From NCBI GenBank assembly GCA_037367405.1, contig JAZKJV010001865.1, positions 1,178,001 to 1,242,000 of the forward strand: a stretch of DNA of 64,000 bases, in the 5' to 3' direction. The notes beneath the pieces are model-generated. The model ran no database searches. It saw only the letters and a program-made list of their open reading frames with translations, and was not told where the DNA came from. The position numbers and the translations under genes are program-made. Shown one piece after another: positions 22,561 to 36,265 of this stretch (position 1 is its first letter; each line of letters starts with the position of its first letter). This stretch comes from Ottelia alismoides (Eukaryota > Streptophyta > Magnoliopsida > Alismatales > Hydrocharitaceae).

Positions 22561-25500
22561 TGTTGAACATGGGAATTCGGGGATTTAATTTAGTGAAATA
22601 AATGCAGTGTCGTTGCAACCCTAAAAATCCCTCAATAAAAATTATTGATGAACTCTCAAGATAAAATGAAATAAAGAAAATATAAGCAAGAGAATTTGCT
22701 ATTTTATTTACCTATATAGCATACAGGATCGAACTTAGGGGGCTACAAAAATCCCAAGGATTATTAAACCAATGAAAAAACAATGAAATAAAAGAAGGGA
22801 CACTATGTCCACTACCCTTGGTTTTTGTGAATTTTTTACTTTTTATTTTTTTAGGAATTTTAATTTTTATATTTTTATGGTATCTAATTATGCAACTTTT
22901 TTTAATGATTTCTAGTTTTTGCAAATATTTTAGATTTTTAATAAAAGAAAACAAATAAAAGATATAATAAAATAACATAAAGAAAGAAGATTTTTTTGTA
23001 TTTTTCAAATATAGAAAAAATATCTAGAAAATTCAAATAAAATTAGTTTTGTGTTTTTGGTATTTTTCTTCTATTTTGTGATATTTCAAGAATTTAAAGA
23101 TTTTTTATGTTTTATAAATGATTATAAATATTTAAATTTTCAGAAAGCAATTTTATGATCTTTTTGGCTTTTCAACTATTTTAAATGAACTTTTTAGTGT
23201 TTAAATGATTTTCTATTTTCTTGGTTTTTATTAGGAATTAGAAAATGAAAATTCTATAGAAAATAAAACTTATAAAACACGCACACACTATTTTTTCTGA
23301 ATCTTTCAAAATGTTTTTCTAATTTTTATTGATTTGTTAATGTAAACATGAGGTATTCTTATAGATTTTGATTTACTAAGAATCCTAAAGATAATCAAAA
23401 TGCAAAAAAAAATAGTGATGGAAGAACTAATTAACAGGAACCTAAAATGATTTTTGTGTATTTTTTAACGAGGACAAGATTTTTTTTAAATGCAATTTAT
23501 AAGAAAAATAACAGTGTAGACTCACAGAGGTATATACGAAAAGAAAAAAATATTTATTAGAATATTGTATAATAAAAATAGAAACGGTACGGTGAAAAGT
23601 GCAATTTATCCAAGATTGGCACGTACCAATGCACGTGAGTCACGCTGGTATGTTCTTTTATGCAATATTTTATTTAAGAGGGGGAAAATATAACAAAATC
23701 TCTTATTGAAAAATGTTCACAAAGTCGTGTGCAATGGATGCATATCAGCTCAAATCGGACTTCAAATCAATAAAATAAAGATAAAGGGAAATTATGCAAA
23801 ATTTCAATGAAGCATAGAATGACATGTGTCCCAAGATGGACTTATTTGCAAAATAAGAAACGAGCAGGGCTTGAGTGTAATTTTTCTACCAATCCATATG
23901 GCAAAAGGGATGTCTCAGATGCTTCTTTGCCTATAATTTAATAGCTGAAAAGAGGCATGCATGGATGACTCAGATTAAATTCGGAGATTTTGATCCACAA
24001 TGTTGAATTATGGCTTTTTGGATGGCCATTATTCAATCTGGAGTGGAAGTTGTTGATCGTGCATCTCTAGACGGTACTGGAAGAACACGTTTGAAGGCTA
24101 ACTACATCAAGGTACGTTTGAGAAGATCTCGTCGTTCCACACCAAGCTCTGCTCCTGATGGTCTCTGGAGGTCCACGAGGTTCTCCCGTGTCTAATGGAT
24201 ATGTCTTTAAAGCTCGAAAGTCTGCAATTGAAGATTTAGAGGTTGAATCATTCGTCTACTGCAGAAGGGCTCCAGATCAATCTTCTTGAGTCCCATCACT
24301 CACCTGGCACCTATAAAGTTTGTTGCTGCTCGGAGGATCTCTTTGTCAACCTTATTAGCATAGAAATAACAGTGAAATGGAATGGATGGATCGACTCCAA
24401 CGAATGGCGATCGGAGTTGAATTGAGATTCGAAATCACTGTTGATCTGGAGGGTATGAATGCAGAAGGAAGCAAAGAAGGTCGAGGTGAATGTAAGGTGA
24501 TGATTGGAGTGAAAGATTGATGATAGTGGAGATCCCATCTTGCAGATTAGATCTTGTAGGTGAAAAATCAAAACTAAGCTAATAACAAGAAATCAAAGAA
24601 AAATTAAAAAGCAAAATCAAAGAAAACCTACCTATGGCAACCTTTGGTGGTCGAAAATGGGTCTTAGACTTGATTTGCATTGTCAGGAGAAGAAACTCAG
24701 TCATCCGTTGGCGATCTCCGATGACAAATGGATCTCATACCTCTGGTTCTCTCACACACTCCCAATAGGGGAGATGGGTCATTGTCACTTTGCCTTCATC
24801 CAATAATATACTTTAGGCATAAAATTGCAAGTGAAATGGATCAGTAAAAGAAGATGGAGGTTTGGGTGTATAAATAGCCAGAAGGTCTAGCAGAGATTTG
24901 AAATTTGAAATGCACGTGAACCAATGCATGATCGACGAAACCAATGATCTAGTGATGGAGAGGGGAGTTAGGGCTAATGATTTGGAAAAGAAAGCGGAAA
25001 AAGTTAACATCTTGAGCTGGGAAAATAGGAGAAGGTGTGTCGGTGAGCAAAACAAGCGAGGAGCAATGGGGATTGGGGAGTTGACCCAAGTCGATAGGCT
25101 CTGGTTCAACCAATCAGAGGCCTCCTAGAATTGGACAAAACACACTGCACGACAAAATTGCATGTAAAATGAGAAATAAATCAAATAAAATTGAAAATAA
25201 ATTCAAAATAAAAAATTTAATGGTAAAAATTGTTAGTAATTAAATTTTCTCATTTTTAGTGATTTTTAATGAACTAAATAAAATATATACAAGCGTAAAA
25301 AATATTAAAATATGTTATTCATAGGTATATATACTTATATATACAACACCATGATTTTTAATTTATTATTTTAACTAATATACATATAGTTTTATAATTT
25401 ATTAATTTACAACATTATACAAGGATTTTAATGATAATTTTTTTTTATTTTATGGAATAACTTATTAAGGTAAATAAATGAGTGTATTTACAATACACAT

Positions 25501-26331
25501 AATGGTATATATACAATAAGTAGATGATTTTATTTTATTTATTTGTGATTTCGTACTTTTTAATTGTAATTGATATAAGTTAAATACAATATATACAATT
25601 AAAAATATAATTTACACAAAAATACAAGGATAATAGATATACAAAAAAAATATATAGGTCTAATATACAATAGAGCCCCCAAAAGGCACATTTCACATCT
25701 TAACTCTGATTTTTCTATATCCACTTCCATTTTAAATATAATTTATGTGGAGTACAATGATAGTGAGTTTGGTTAATTTTAAGTTTTTAAGGAGAAGATA
25801 TTTATCTGATAAGTTGATCTTGGTGGATTTTTCAAAGTGTGTAAACCATGTTGTTTACAAAATGTACAACGATTCTTGCAATTATTTTTAATATTTACAA
25901 CTTATTTTTATGTACTAGTTTCAAGAAGAATTTTTTTATTTGGAGCGAGTTTAGTGAGAAATAAAATAGTGTATATAATATTTATTATATACAGTGATAT
26001 ACAAGTGATAAATATACACTAATGAGTATTGGTTTTCTTGATTTTCTGAATGAAGGCGTTATCTCTCCCTACTTTATTCCTTCATGTCATGTCTTGACCT
26101 TCTCTCGAGGTTAGAGTCAAACTGTATTTATTTCATATATATAGTCTTTCATTTTATTTGTTTCTCTTTATTTCTTTATTTGTTTATTTTAGGTTAAAAT
26201 AGTGATAAATATACAATATTTACATAGCCTGAAAGTTAATAAAAGAAGAGATTTATTTGTATTTACAAGTGTCTTATATGGTATTTTAAGCTAAAATAAA
26301 TGAATAAAGATGATGGGATGCAGATTCATCA
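22561..26331 (-). mobile_element. 5' LTR of gypsy element V
   Basis: In minus orientation it starts TGATGAATC at 26331 and ends TTCAACA at 22561, followed by a 2-base spacer and the PBS. Length 3,771 bp. It contains the family block shared with the LTRs of U and T in reverse (about 26045-26110: CTCTCCCTACTTTATTCCTT...GACCTTCTCTCGAGG). A TATA-like TATTTATA lies at about 24859-24866 on the minus strand. Beyond 26331 sequence of the X LTR resumes, so V inserted there; GCAAC (26332-26336) may be its target duplication. No gene is seen inside; small ORFs at 24010-25130 lie in the GC-richer middle. Confidence 0.8.
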
Positions 26332-27644
26332 GCAACGATGCGCAACTGCCAATCCCAACTGTTATATACTCCTTTGCCTACTTGGCACATGACGAGCATG
26401 ATCCTTGGGGTAATTTACAAAGGACCCCCACACCTTTGCAGAATTACAAAGAAGTCCCTACCAAGTGTGATCCTACTAACGTGCCAAGTGGACCACTGAA
26501 GTATTTGCACGTCATCCCCTCTCATTCTGGGTAATTAACAAAGTGCTTGTAGGCACATATCTTTGTTAGAGTTTTGTTTCATATATCAAACTAAACCATT
26601 TGATTAAGTACTCACTTGGACTTTATATTTTCAACTATTTGAAAATCCAAAATTAGTATTATGTTGAACAATTATTTGTCTATCACATGGAATTTACTTT
26701 GACTTTTCTGAGTACAGATTGAATTATTAACATACTTAAAGTGAGCATCTATCTGAGCCTGCCCAATTAAACTATGAAAGTAATATAAAATCAAGACTTT
26801 CTCATAAATTTGCGAAACAAATCTATGATGTGCAACTGATTGTGGTAAAAAATATGCTAGAGTTCGAAGTTGAATGTATATGTTATATGGCTTAAATAAT
26901 TTTTTGAGTGATTCTTATATTTGATTTATAATTGGATCCACATATTACATTTCACCGAAATTTCAAGTCACTTAAATTCAACTATAAAATATACATATGC
27001 ATAATTTTGGTTTGACATGAATTTACATTGTAGATTTATTAAGAATTAATTATTAACATTCACTCTGTTTCTGTAGAAAATGCATAAAAATTCAAATAAT
27101 GTCTGAAAATGATTAAAAAATTAGTGTAATTTCATTTCATCATAATTTAAATTCTTTTAAAATTTTAAGATTTCGCATATTGATTGTTTACAAATTTACA
27201 CAAGAACCCCTAAAAGTGTTCATTTTTTATTATCACATTTTAAACCTTAAAAAATATGTTTCACGTGCATCACTAAATTAGATTCACAGGAAAAATATCC
27301 CTTGCCTAATTTTATCTGATTTAGAATTTAAAAATTAGTTGGGCTAAGTTGCTTGTTTTGCTTAAGAACATAATTCAATAACATTTTGCATTTACATTCA
27401 TATCGCATAAAAAATATACAAAAAACCCTATCTTGAAAATCGTACATTAAGTTGTATAAATTGAATCCTATGTTGTTCCTTTACCTCCTTTAGTCAAACC
27501 TAGGGCTTACCCAAGTTAAATAAACACTAAACCACACATTCACTTAAACTTGATTTGATTTATTCGTGTTAATTTTTGGTTGATCTTGATCGTCAACTAC
27601 AACATAATTTAACAATATAACTAAGGGAAATTCGGTAATTATCA
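26332..27644 (+). mobile_element. 3' part of the 5' LTR of gypsy element X
   Basis: The last 1.3 kb of an LTR whose first part is displaced by V. The end region (about 27400-27600, with TTGTTCCTTTACCTCC and GCTTACCCAAGTTAAAT) matches the W LTR end (61530-61580) and the Z 5' LTR end (about 45890-45940). It ends TTATCA, followed by AA and a decayed PBS. Confidence 0.75.
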
Positions 27645-27646
27645 AA

Positions 27647-27663
27647 TAACATTGTTGTAGTGA
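27647..27663 (+). other. Decayed primer binding site of gypsy element X
   Basis: TAACATTGTTGTAGTGA, in the position of the tRNA-Asp site. The differences from the family sequence are mainly G-to-A and C-to-T plus one lost base. It is followed by GGCGAACGACTTAGG, shared with the leaders of Z (GGCACGACTTAGG) and W. Confidence 0.65.
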
Positions 27664-29120
27664 AGGCGAACGACTTAGGTTTATTTTAGAAAACATAGTC
27701 TTAGATTTTCTCTTCCTTTAGGTAGTCTGACCCCTGAGCCTTCTTGTGGTTTTTTCCACTTTTCTTAATATTTATTTTCCTCATTATTTTATTTTATTCT
27801 TGTATATACTTTGTTATTTCTCTCTGACATATATCTCTCGTTTTGTTTGAGGGCCCGGTGGACTTGGAGTACATTGAAGCTCACCAAACCTTGGCACGAG
27901 CCGACTGCTGAAGAGCCAATGAGATTGAATTCTTTTTTAAGATAGACTTAGTTGATTAGATTAATAATTTCATTTCATTATATTTTTTGTAATTATTATT
28001 GTAATATATTAGGTAATTTTGCATTTATAATTGCTCTTATTTGAGATATCACAGTTGTAAGAGAGACTTGACACTCTTTATTATTTTTATTTTTTGTGGT
28101 TCTGTCGAGAGTGGCTATCGAACTTGTGTGACAAAATTAGGATGGTCACATGATAGTGTAAAGTACACATTTCATCAAATAAAGATTCATATCATCATTA
28201 AATTTGGCACATATAAACATGTACAATTAGCTTAAATCGAAATTGACTTCTTCCTTGCTATTAGTGTCTTGTTTAGGTGTGGTTTTCATCGACTTGCATG
28301 CATTTAGGGTAGATTTATAAAGTCTATCTCGCATAACACATGGAGAGTGTTGGGAATCACTGTAAGTATAACTCTTCCTGAGCATACATGATAGTTTTCA
28401 TGACATCATTATATTTTTAGATTCCTCCCTCTATTTTATAACCTATGATTAAAATGAAATAAAGGACTGAATGGTAGGCGTGATTGTGTGCTCACATTAA
28501 CTTCAAGTGATAACCATAACTAAAAAATTGGGACTGAATTGAGCAAGTCAATTAAAAAGCTAGGAATAAAATGAACACTTGTCTTATGGGTGCATAAAGC
28601 CATCATTGGACATAGGTACTGACCCCCAGACAGAGCACGTGAGGATGCACACTTTAAAGTTAGAGCGCAAATCTCTAGACTTGCCCCCTAAGTCTCCATT
28701 TCCGACATTGAGGATTTGAGAGCTGCAAGTGCTTGTGTTTGACATTAGTGTACGTTTCATTTTCTTTAGCCTATATATCTCTTTTGGGGTGTGCTATTGA
28801 ACACGCCGGCCCAGGAATATCACCTCATTAATTGAGATCATAGAGGAGAACCGATGGCGTACTGCGACACCATGTGTATAATGTACTAAAACATTATTTT
28901 ACACTAATTTAAAATTAACAAGATAGTTTGTCCAAACTTCTATGACTTTCACATGTGAAGTTTGAATTGCATGAGTCACTCCATACATTTATAGCGCACC
29001 GTAGTATATTAAATCTCCTTGCTAGTCTTGTTCATTTATGATCATGTTGATATCGAAGATGACTAGTTGGGGGATTTTTGTTTGAACTTTGTCAATCTAT
29101 CTCTAAACACTCCAAAGAGT
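27664..29120 (+). mobile_element. 5' leader of gypsy element X
   Basis: Non-coding. It is collinear with the leaders of T (48488-49831) and W (61719-63100): shared blocks include GGTAGTCTGACCCCTGAG (27721-27738), the CATGGAGAG...GGAATCACTGTAAGT block (about 28340-28370) and the motif near 28465 (AGGACTGAATGGTAGGCGTG). Confidence 0.7.
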
Positions 29121-30990
29121 ATGTCTTCTTAGGTCCCTTCACTTCCTAGACCTCCCTAGACTCGTGACCCTCTTTAGTCCGGTTTCACTCACTTCGGGGA
29201 TGGTCACACACCGACCAATCCCTTCCCCTCTTCCCTGCTCACCGAGGAAGATCTTTACCTTGGTGAGGTTGATTTGAGTTCAACAACCTCTTATAATTCA
29301 ACCCATTTGCTGATGAAGGTTTCCAAGAAGATTCATTCAAGATGCCACTGAAGAAACAACATGATGATGAGTAGAAAGATCACCTCATACATTATATTAG
29401 TTAGACTTAATGTATTTGAGAAACAAAATACCATATTTAGAGCTCAGATATGACAACTAAACGTAGGGGTTGATGCACACATGGATGCGACCTGTAACTC
29501 GGGATAGTAAAGAGTACAAAATTATATGACTCCCGGAGATCCAAAGGTCGAATTTGAGTTGAATCCTAGTTCTTGAATTTGTTGTCGCACTTCAATGGGA
29601 ATGCCATTGAGGAACCTTATGCATTCCTAAAGGACTTTGAGCTCGTTTATGTTGTGCTTATACACACTAGAGTTGCCCGAGATTATATTAGGCTCCTAGC
29701 CCTACCATTTTCCTTGGGGGTAATGCAGATTATTGTATGAAGATTATAGGTGTCGTGGTAACCAACTATGTCTAGTTCAATGATCTTTTCTTAAATAAGT
29801 TCTACCCCCTGCGTAGAACTAATCATATGAGGACATGCATCACGAGTTTTTCCTAAACGTCCAACAAACCATTCTATGAGACTTGGAAAGATTCATAGAC
29901 ATACTGCATAAGTGTCTGTGTCATGGCATGGATGACAACATCTTGGTCCAATCACTTTATACCAGTCTCGACCGTGAGGTGCATGGTTTAATGAGTGCTT
30001 CCTGTGGAGGCACCTATACAAAAAGAGGAGAGGATACCATCTGGAAGGTATTCGAGCAGATGGTTGCGACGAGCCACTTATAGACTACCAATTGGACGTA
30101 TACAGAGTCATCATCACACTCATATCGTGATGGGAAAAGAAGGATGTGGTTGATCTCTCTGAGTGCTTGATTCTCATCATGTGAATCATTGTAGACAATA
30201 TAACAATAATCAAGAGGAAGGATGAGAGGATTAATGAGATGGACAGTAGTCTTTCCCAGCTTCCCAAGAATATGAGAGTCTACTAAGAAGGTATCCAAGA
30301 TGAAGATACTGACTATGATCTGTTTCTCTTGTTTTCCATGTACCCATGTACAGGAGAAACCTATGTCAGGGCCACCCTAGCCTTGGGTAGAGGACTAGTA
30401 TTACATGCAATCTTTCCAGTAGTAGCCACCGTCAATCGAGACAACTCAAGAGGAGCATCCGCAAGTATGGGAGGTTAGTGTTGTATGGTACACACATGAC
30501 CATTCCTGATAGTGAAGTATGGGGGTATGTTAGTCTTATTAGCAACACCCGACCTTCTACAACATCGCATTCACCCTAGCACCTATTCCTTCATAATATA
30601 GACCTAGATCTTACCAACCCTAATAAAAAAGGTAGCAGTGGCAACAGTATGGTCATAAGTATATGTACCAAGAAGGCTAGTAGGGCCCGCATTACCAGCA
30701 TCACCCATTGTTGCAACAATAATAATATCAGGGCCATGAAGGCCAGTCCTCGCAGCATTCTTCATCGCTACAACATCCATCTTTACCAGGCCGCAAAGAC
30801 TTTCGGCGCTAGATTCTCATGGAGCTTCGTTCCTACAAGGCCATGATTCAGTACATATGAGTGTACATCAACCTCCTATCCCAATGGAAAGACGCGAAAT
30901 CGACCCCATCTACCTCCATTCCCACCCAAGTTCAGGATAACCTCAGTAGCATGAATCGGTCTTAGTTGCAGCAACAGCTTGGTTAGTTAT
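29120..30990 (+). pseudogene. Gag remnant of gypsy element X
   Basis: Broken gag. The capsid region is readable at about 29700-30080: NHMRTCITSFS, then ERFIDILHKCLCHGMDDNIL, VQSLYTSLDREVHGLMSASC and WKVFEQMVATS. This parallels the KCPHHDIPK region of V. Later parts (30600-30990) are rich in Tyr and Gln and contain NNMLLRSGR, a motif common near the gag end. There are many stops. The open stretch 29883-30083 is the longest intact piece. Confidence 0.8.
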
Positions 30991-31229
30991 ACTACTCAAA
31001 AACTTTTAGATATGAGCATGAGATTATTTTGTGTGACAATGTTAACAATATGTTACTCAGGAGCGGAAGGATCGTGGTCATACCTGATCGGGAACTAAAC
31101 ATGGAGAGGTCCACCTCTGGAAATCGGATCATTATGTAAAGACCCACTTCTTATTAGTAGCTACTACCTATTGTCTCAACAATCATCAACTACAAAGGAA
31201 TAAGGGATACATGGGTTCTCATTGTGTGG

Positions 31230-31560
31230 AGAGTCATCTCGATGACATTGCATCTACTCACACCCTCCTAGATAATGGTTCTTCAAATACCTTCTTCCCT
31301 TAGCACATTATTTGAAATTGGAGTTAGGACCACTTTTGAAATCAAGATCACTAATCCAATTTACAGACAAGTTAATGAAGAAACCTATGGGAGAAGTGAA
31401 GATATTGGTTATCACGATTGAGAAACAAGACTACAATGTGAACTTCATGGTCCTTGACTTGGAAATCCCTATCATTGGAGACTTCTCAGATCATTCTTGG
31501 GCAATCATTCTTTTGGACCATTTGTGCTTCTTTTGATTATCATATGGGAATGATGAAGTT
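31230..31560 (+). pseudogene. Aspartic protease domain remnant of gypsy element X
   Basis: The frame near 31260-31300 reads LLDNGSSNTFFP, the active-site loop with Asn before Gly in place of the usual Ser/Thr (DNG for DSG). The following 31312-31536 frame has the strands of the domain ending YNVNFMVLDLEIPIIG. A frameshift lies between the two parts. Confidence 0.78.
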
Positions 31561-32029
31561 CCTTTCTCCATGCACAGAAATGGAACCAGAGATGAAGTAG
31601 ACAAAGTGGAAGAGACCTGACTCAGAGACCAGCACGGAGTACTCTTCTTCAAAGGCAGATTGCAAGATGATCATCACAATTGGGATTTGGAGACAGACCC
31701 TAATAGGGTCGAGTGAGACCCTCTCATCTAGAGATGATTTAGTGAACGATGCAGTTTTCCAAGTGTTGCATGATGTATTAAGAGATGCATCCACCTATTT
31801 CTTGATAACTTAGAGATCCCATTGGTTTTGTCGGTTCCACCTCCATCAGAACAGTCAAGGGACATAGATGATGAGTCGGACGCCACTTTGGCAAAACTAC
31901 GATGTTTCCTTGGTGATCCTACACCTTACACATTAGAGTTGGTAGCGAGTACCACACACTAGATTTAGAGGCGGTTCAGCCATATTTGGTTGATGATGCA
32001 ACAATTCCAGAGCTGTAACTGCTCCCTCC

Positions 32030-32921
32030 TACTCTGAAGTATGCATTTCTTGCACAACCCAAAGATAGATTTCATGTCATTATTAGTTCTAAGAAAACTT
32101 TAGAACATAAGTCTAGGCTCTTAGATGTCTTAGAGAAGAACTGCAAGTCGATAGGTTGGATGGTGTCAGATCTTGTAGGGAATAATCTTGCTCTCCCTTT
32201 GCGCCACATTTTTTTTGAAGATAATGGGACATGTTCTCGTGAGTTTAGAAGAGATTAAACCATCGAGAAGTGGTAAAGAAAGAAACTGAGAAATGGTGCA
32301 TAGCAGGATTCATATACCCTATTTCTGACTCCTTGTGGGTGGCCCCACTTCATTTTGTCTCCAAGAAGTCAGGAATTCAAATGGTCGTCAACGAGGAGGG
32401 GATAGAGATCACGATATGATTACCCATGTCATGGCACGTTTATGTCTATTACATGCTCTTGAATGCCTCGAACAAGAAAGAACAATTTCTCTTTCCATTC
32501 ATTGATCAGATTTTGGAGAGATTCATAAGGAAAGCATTCTTCTATTTTCCTGATGGGTACTCAAGATACACTTAGGTAGCAATCGCCCTTGAGGACCAGA
32601 AAAATACCACATTCACATGTCTATTTGACACTTACGCATTCAGGCGCATGCCATTCGGGTTCTACTATGCCCCGAGCACATTTCTGTGGTGCATGATCAC
32701 TCTATTTGCCGAGATGGTGGGATATTTCCTAGAGGTCTTCATGAATGACTTCTCGGTCCATCGTGATTCTTTTGAGACATGTTTAGATCATTGGGATCGA
32801 TTCCTCAAGAGGTTTAGGGAGGTGAATTTGGTACTCTCATGGGAGAAAAGCCATTTTATGGTAATATATGGTTTCATGTTGGCGCGTGTCATCTCAAAAA
32901 ATGGAAAGGAGGTTGACCCTG
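32030..32921 (+). pseudogene. Reverse transcriptase of gypsy element X, first half
   Basis: Starts with FHVIISSKKTLEHKSRLLDV (from about 32070) and VLEKNCKSIGWMVSDL. It continues through the EKWCIAGFIYPISDSLWVAP region and the DGYSRYT palm, then an open stretch 32648-32921 with MPFGFYYAPSTF and the catalytic box FMNDFSVH (32738-32761). The box is FMDD in relatives, so the first catalytic Asp is Asn here. It ends abruptly after ISKNGKEVD at CCCTG (32917-32921), where the Z LTR begins. The continuation is found on the opposite strand ending at 41009. Confidence 0.9.
32917..32921. repeat. Left target site duplication of element Z (CCCTG)
   Basis: CCCTG at the end of the X first half. The matching copy is CAGGG at 41005-41009, in inverted orientation because of the inversion. 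Confidence 0.75.
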
Positions 32922-35900
32922 TGAAAAACCCAAAAATGCCCTAATTAATTTTGTTGTTTCTGTTCTAGTATTCATGAACTTAGGATTGATAAAAAATCCC
33001 TTAAATTAATTTTTAAATTAAAACGAGCGGTCAAATTTATATTTTACTTGGGCTAGTCAAAGGTTGAACTCAGGGAGGGAGCTGTCTCCTTGGAGTGATT
33101 AAGTTGAAAATCTCGAAAATTGCCCTTTTGATTTAACCAAATTAATGATTAAAAGATGTACGTTCGTTGTAGCCGGGCAAAATCAGATTAATCAAAAACT
33201 TAATTAATTTCTCAATTAAACGCAAGCGATCGATTTTTTTACTTAGGCAAGCCCAAGGTCGAATGAGTCACAGATTCATCAACGATCAATCTAGAACCTA
33301 GGTTTTCAGAGAGGCATTTTTTCTATAAAATTAAAAATGTCATCCAAATTAGATCTAGTTTAGGGGCTCAAATGCAATTTTCGATAAAATGATATCCAAA
33401 AATCCCAAAACTTGACCAGAATATGAAAAATGATAAAATGAATTTTTTTTATGAATTGATGATCCGTGCAAGGTAATTTTTTAGAAATTTGTTTTAATAA
33501 ATAGAAGACCAATTTAATTTTCAGAAGAAAATTATTCTAGATAAGTCTATGTGAGAGGAATACAGGAAAATTAAAAGATCCAAAAAAATATATTTACGAT
33601 TGATTAAAAATTAATTACTCAAATCACCAACTAATTTATTAGGATTTCGATATGGGAGCTAATTTTTGGGCAAGGTGTAAAAAACAATAAAATCTAGCTA
33701 TTGTGAATTTGTGGAAATATTTCGAGCAATGATTAATTTAACATCAAATAAAGATCACGTAGTGGGTAAATTAAGTGCTTTTCCACCAAAATAATAATAT
33801 TAAATCAACCATAATCCACAAAAATTCAATCAAACATACACATGATAGAAAATATGTTGTTGTAAAAACTGTAATTTTTAAAATGATAAAATGATAATAA
33901 AATGAGACTTAAAAATGACATAAACATAAGGTTCTAAATGCAATACATAATAAACTAAAAAGAAAAGAAAATTTTAAGTGTTTGCAATTACTTGGACTTT
34001 AGGGGGTCTTTACATATTTTTTCCGATGACACGTGCACACACCTGTTGTGGCCAGCAGGGTCCCTTTATTTTCTGGATCTGCATGGGTGCTTAATGCAAT
34101 TTTCCCCCACTCACGTGTGCTATACGTGAGCAGGAGTTTTGGGCGGTAGTCGGGGCTTCTGGTAATTTCTCTACAACAACGGGGGTGCAGTGCAAATTTG
34201 CTCGCCCTCATGTGCTCCTAACATGGGGGATGCGAAGAGGTGGACGACAACACGCGGTACAAGGCAGCATGAGGACTAAGGTCTTTGGTCATCTGTGGCC
34301 ACTATTGGGTGATAGCAATGGCAGAGAAGGCCGATGATGCTGGAAGGTTGCTTGCATGCCATGGTGTTGGGGGAGGCTGAGGACGGAGGAGGTGGCAATG
34401 ATGTAATGCTAATGGCGACACTAGGTTTAACACGAGGTAGAGAGTTCAACGATGACACAGTGAAGGGGGTGTCAAGTTTTGCTCCTTGCTACATGGGCGG
34501 TCAAGGCGAGTCATAAAGGTAATGGAGATGTGGAGTAAGGCGAGGGAGCAATCGTGTCGACTGAAGGCAGAGCAAGCAATGCTTAAGAAGAAAAAGAAAA
34601 TGGGGGGAAGAATCCGGAGGAGAAGATCGGAGAGAGGAAGATTAGAGGAAGAAAAAGAAGGAAGAGAAGGAGGAAGAGAGTTCAACGGAGTTGTAGGAGA
34701 GCTATGCCCGACACCGATTGTCGCCTCGAGGAGCTCTGATGGAGAGCTTTGAAGATCAACAACCCTGGCACTGGTTGAATAAATGAGGATGAGCCTCTAT
34801 GGATCTCATTGAAAAAATAGGATTGGGTTGTCGTCGACTTCCAACTATGGGTTGTTGTTGTCACCAACAAGAGGGAGCGAGTTGGGCGCTCTTGGTTCTC
34901 CATCGGCAGATGCTTGCAACAGTCGTCGCGATGGGGTTTCTGTGGTTGGGTCATTAGGGATCGCAAGTGAGGCGCAATGGCGTACATCGACTGGGTCCTA
35001 TGGGTTGTTGCAAGTGATGGGGAAACGAGAGAGATGGAGGCCATGGCTGGAGAGGGAAAGGTGGAGGCCGGTGTGGTTCATACGAAAAATAAAATATTTA
35101 AATAAGTAAATAAAATAAATAAATAAAAGTAATAAAATAAGTAAAATAAATAAATACAAATAAATAAAAATATAATATAATATAATAATAAATAAAATGA
35201 GGGGGGCAACCGGTAGCTCCAATAGGTACCATGTGTCGCTCCCAGAAAATTTGAAAAATAAAATTAGGGAAATATAAAAAAAGAAATAGCAAAAAGATGT
35301 CAAATCAAAAAGTAATCAACATGAAATTTTCTCATCTCAATGAGATCTACAACTTTTGTGAAGGACTAAAAGAAAATAAATATATGTACAAAAAGTATTT
35401 TTAGTGGTATACGTTAGATTTCAAATACAGTATTTTTACGTTTTGTGAATTTTTTTGTCATTTTTGAATAAGACAAAAAAATAAAATCAGAGAAAATATA
35501 AAATAAATATTTACACCTTAATCTATTTTTTGGAATTTTCAATAATTAAGAAATTAATGAAATGAAATAAAGGGGACATATGTACAGACTATATATATAG
35601 ACTCGGGTTGATTTATTTTCTTTGATTTTTTATTTAAATTCTATTTGGATTTTTACATATTTTTATTAAAAAAATAATTAAATAAAATAAACACAAAATA
35701 AACAAATCAAATAGGATTATTTTTATACATTAAATAATAAGTCGAAGTTGTCAATATATACAGTATACAATAGGGGCCCAAAATCAAAGTTTCGATTATG
35801 ATCTCTGATACTTTTAAATTTGGTCTTGTTTTTAAGATAATTAAACGTACATTAATTCAAAAGTGAGTAGGGGTCCATAGGAGACTTTATGAGAGAGATA

Positions 35901-36256
35901 TTCACGTTTACGGGTTCTTAGTCTCAAACTAGGGTTTGGGTTTAATTTGTCAATTTTACAAGTTAATATTGGTATTTTTCATTTATTAGTATTAATATTA
36001 TGTACAATATAGAGTTGATTTTGTTCATTTCCAAGTTAGTGAAAAATAAATAAAAAATACAGAAATAATTAATTATAAATATTATATTTATAAGAGAAAA
36101 TGGATTCTTATTTAATGCAAATGTCGATGCTAAAATACAGATATTATTTACAAGTGCATGAATGCTAATAATGTGAAATAGATGATAAAATGCAACTAAT
36201 TACTCGAGAACGGATCTCTATTTTAAACTTTTAAAGTGATGAATCATAGATCATCA
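32922..36256 (-). mobile_element. 3' LTR of gypsy element Z, minus orientation
   Basis: Starts TGATGATC at 36256 and ends TTTTTCA at 32922 (minus orientation). It is collinear over its length with the LTR at 41010-46047 in the opposite orientation. The GC-richer middle at 34690-35044 (minus strand) aligns with 44030-44400, and the end aligns with 45780-46047. The latter LTR is longer mainly because it contains a 1.5-kb MULE. Small ORFs at 34276-35303 lie in this GC-rich part and are not supported as genes. Confidence 0.82.
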
Positions 36257-36265
36257 ACCCCCCGT
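36257..36265 (-). other. Polypurine tract of gypsy element Z
   Basis: Minus-strand ACGGGGGGT immediately before the LTR start TGATGATC. The preceding GGGACGAGTAAGGTTTAAGT is the usual pre-PPT sequence in this family. Confidence 0.8.
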
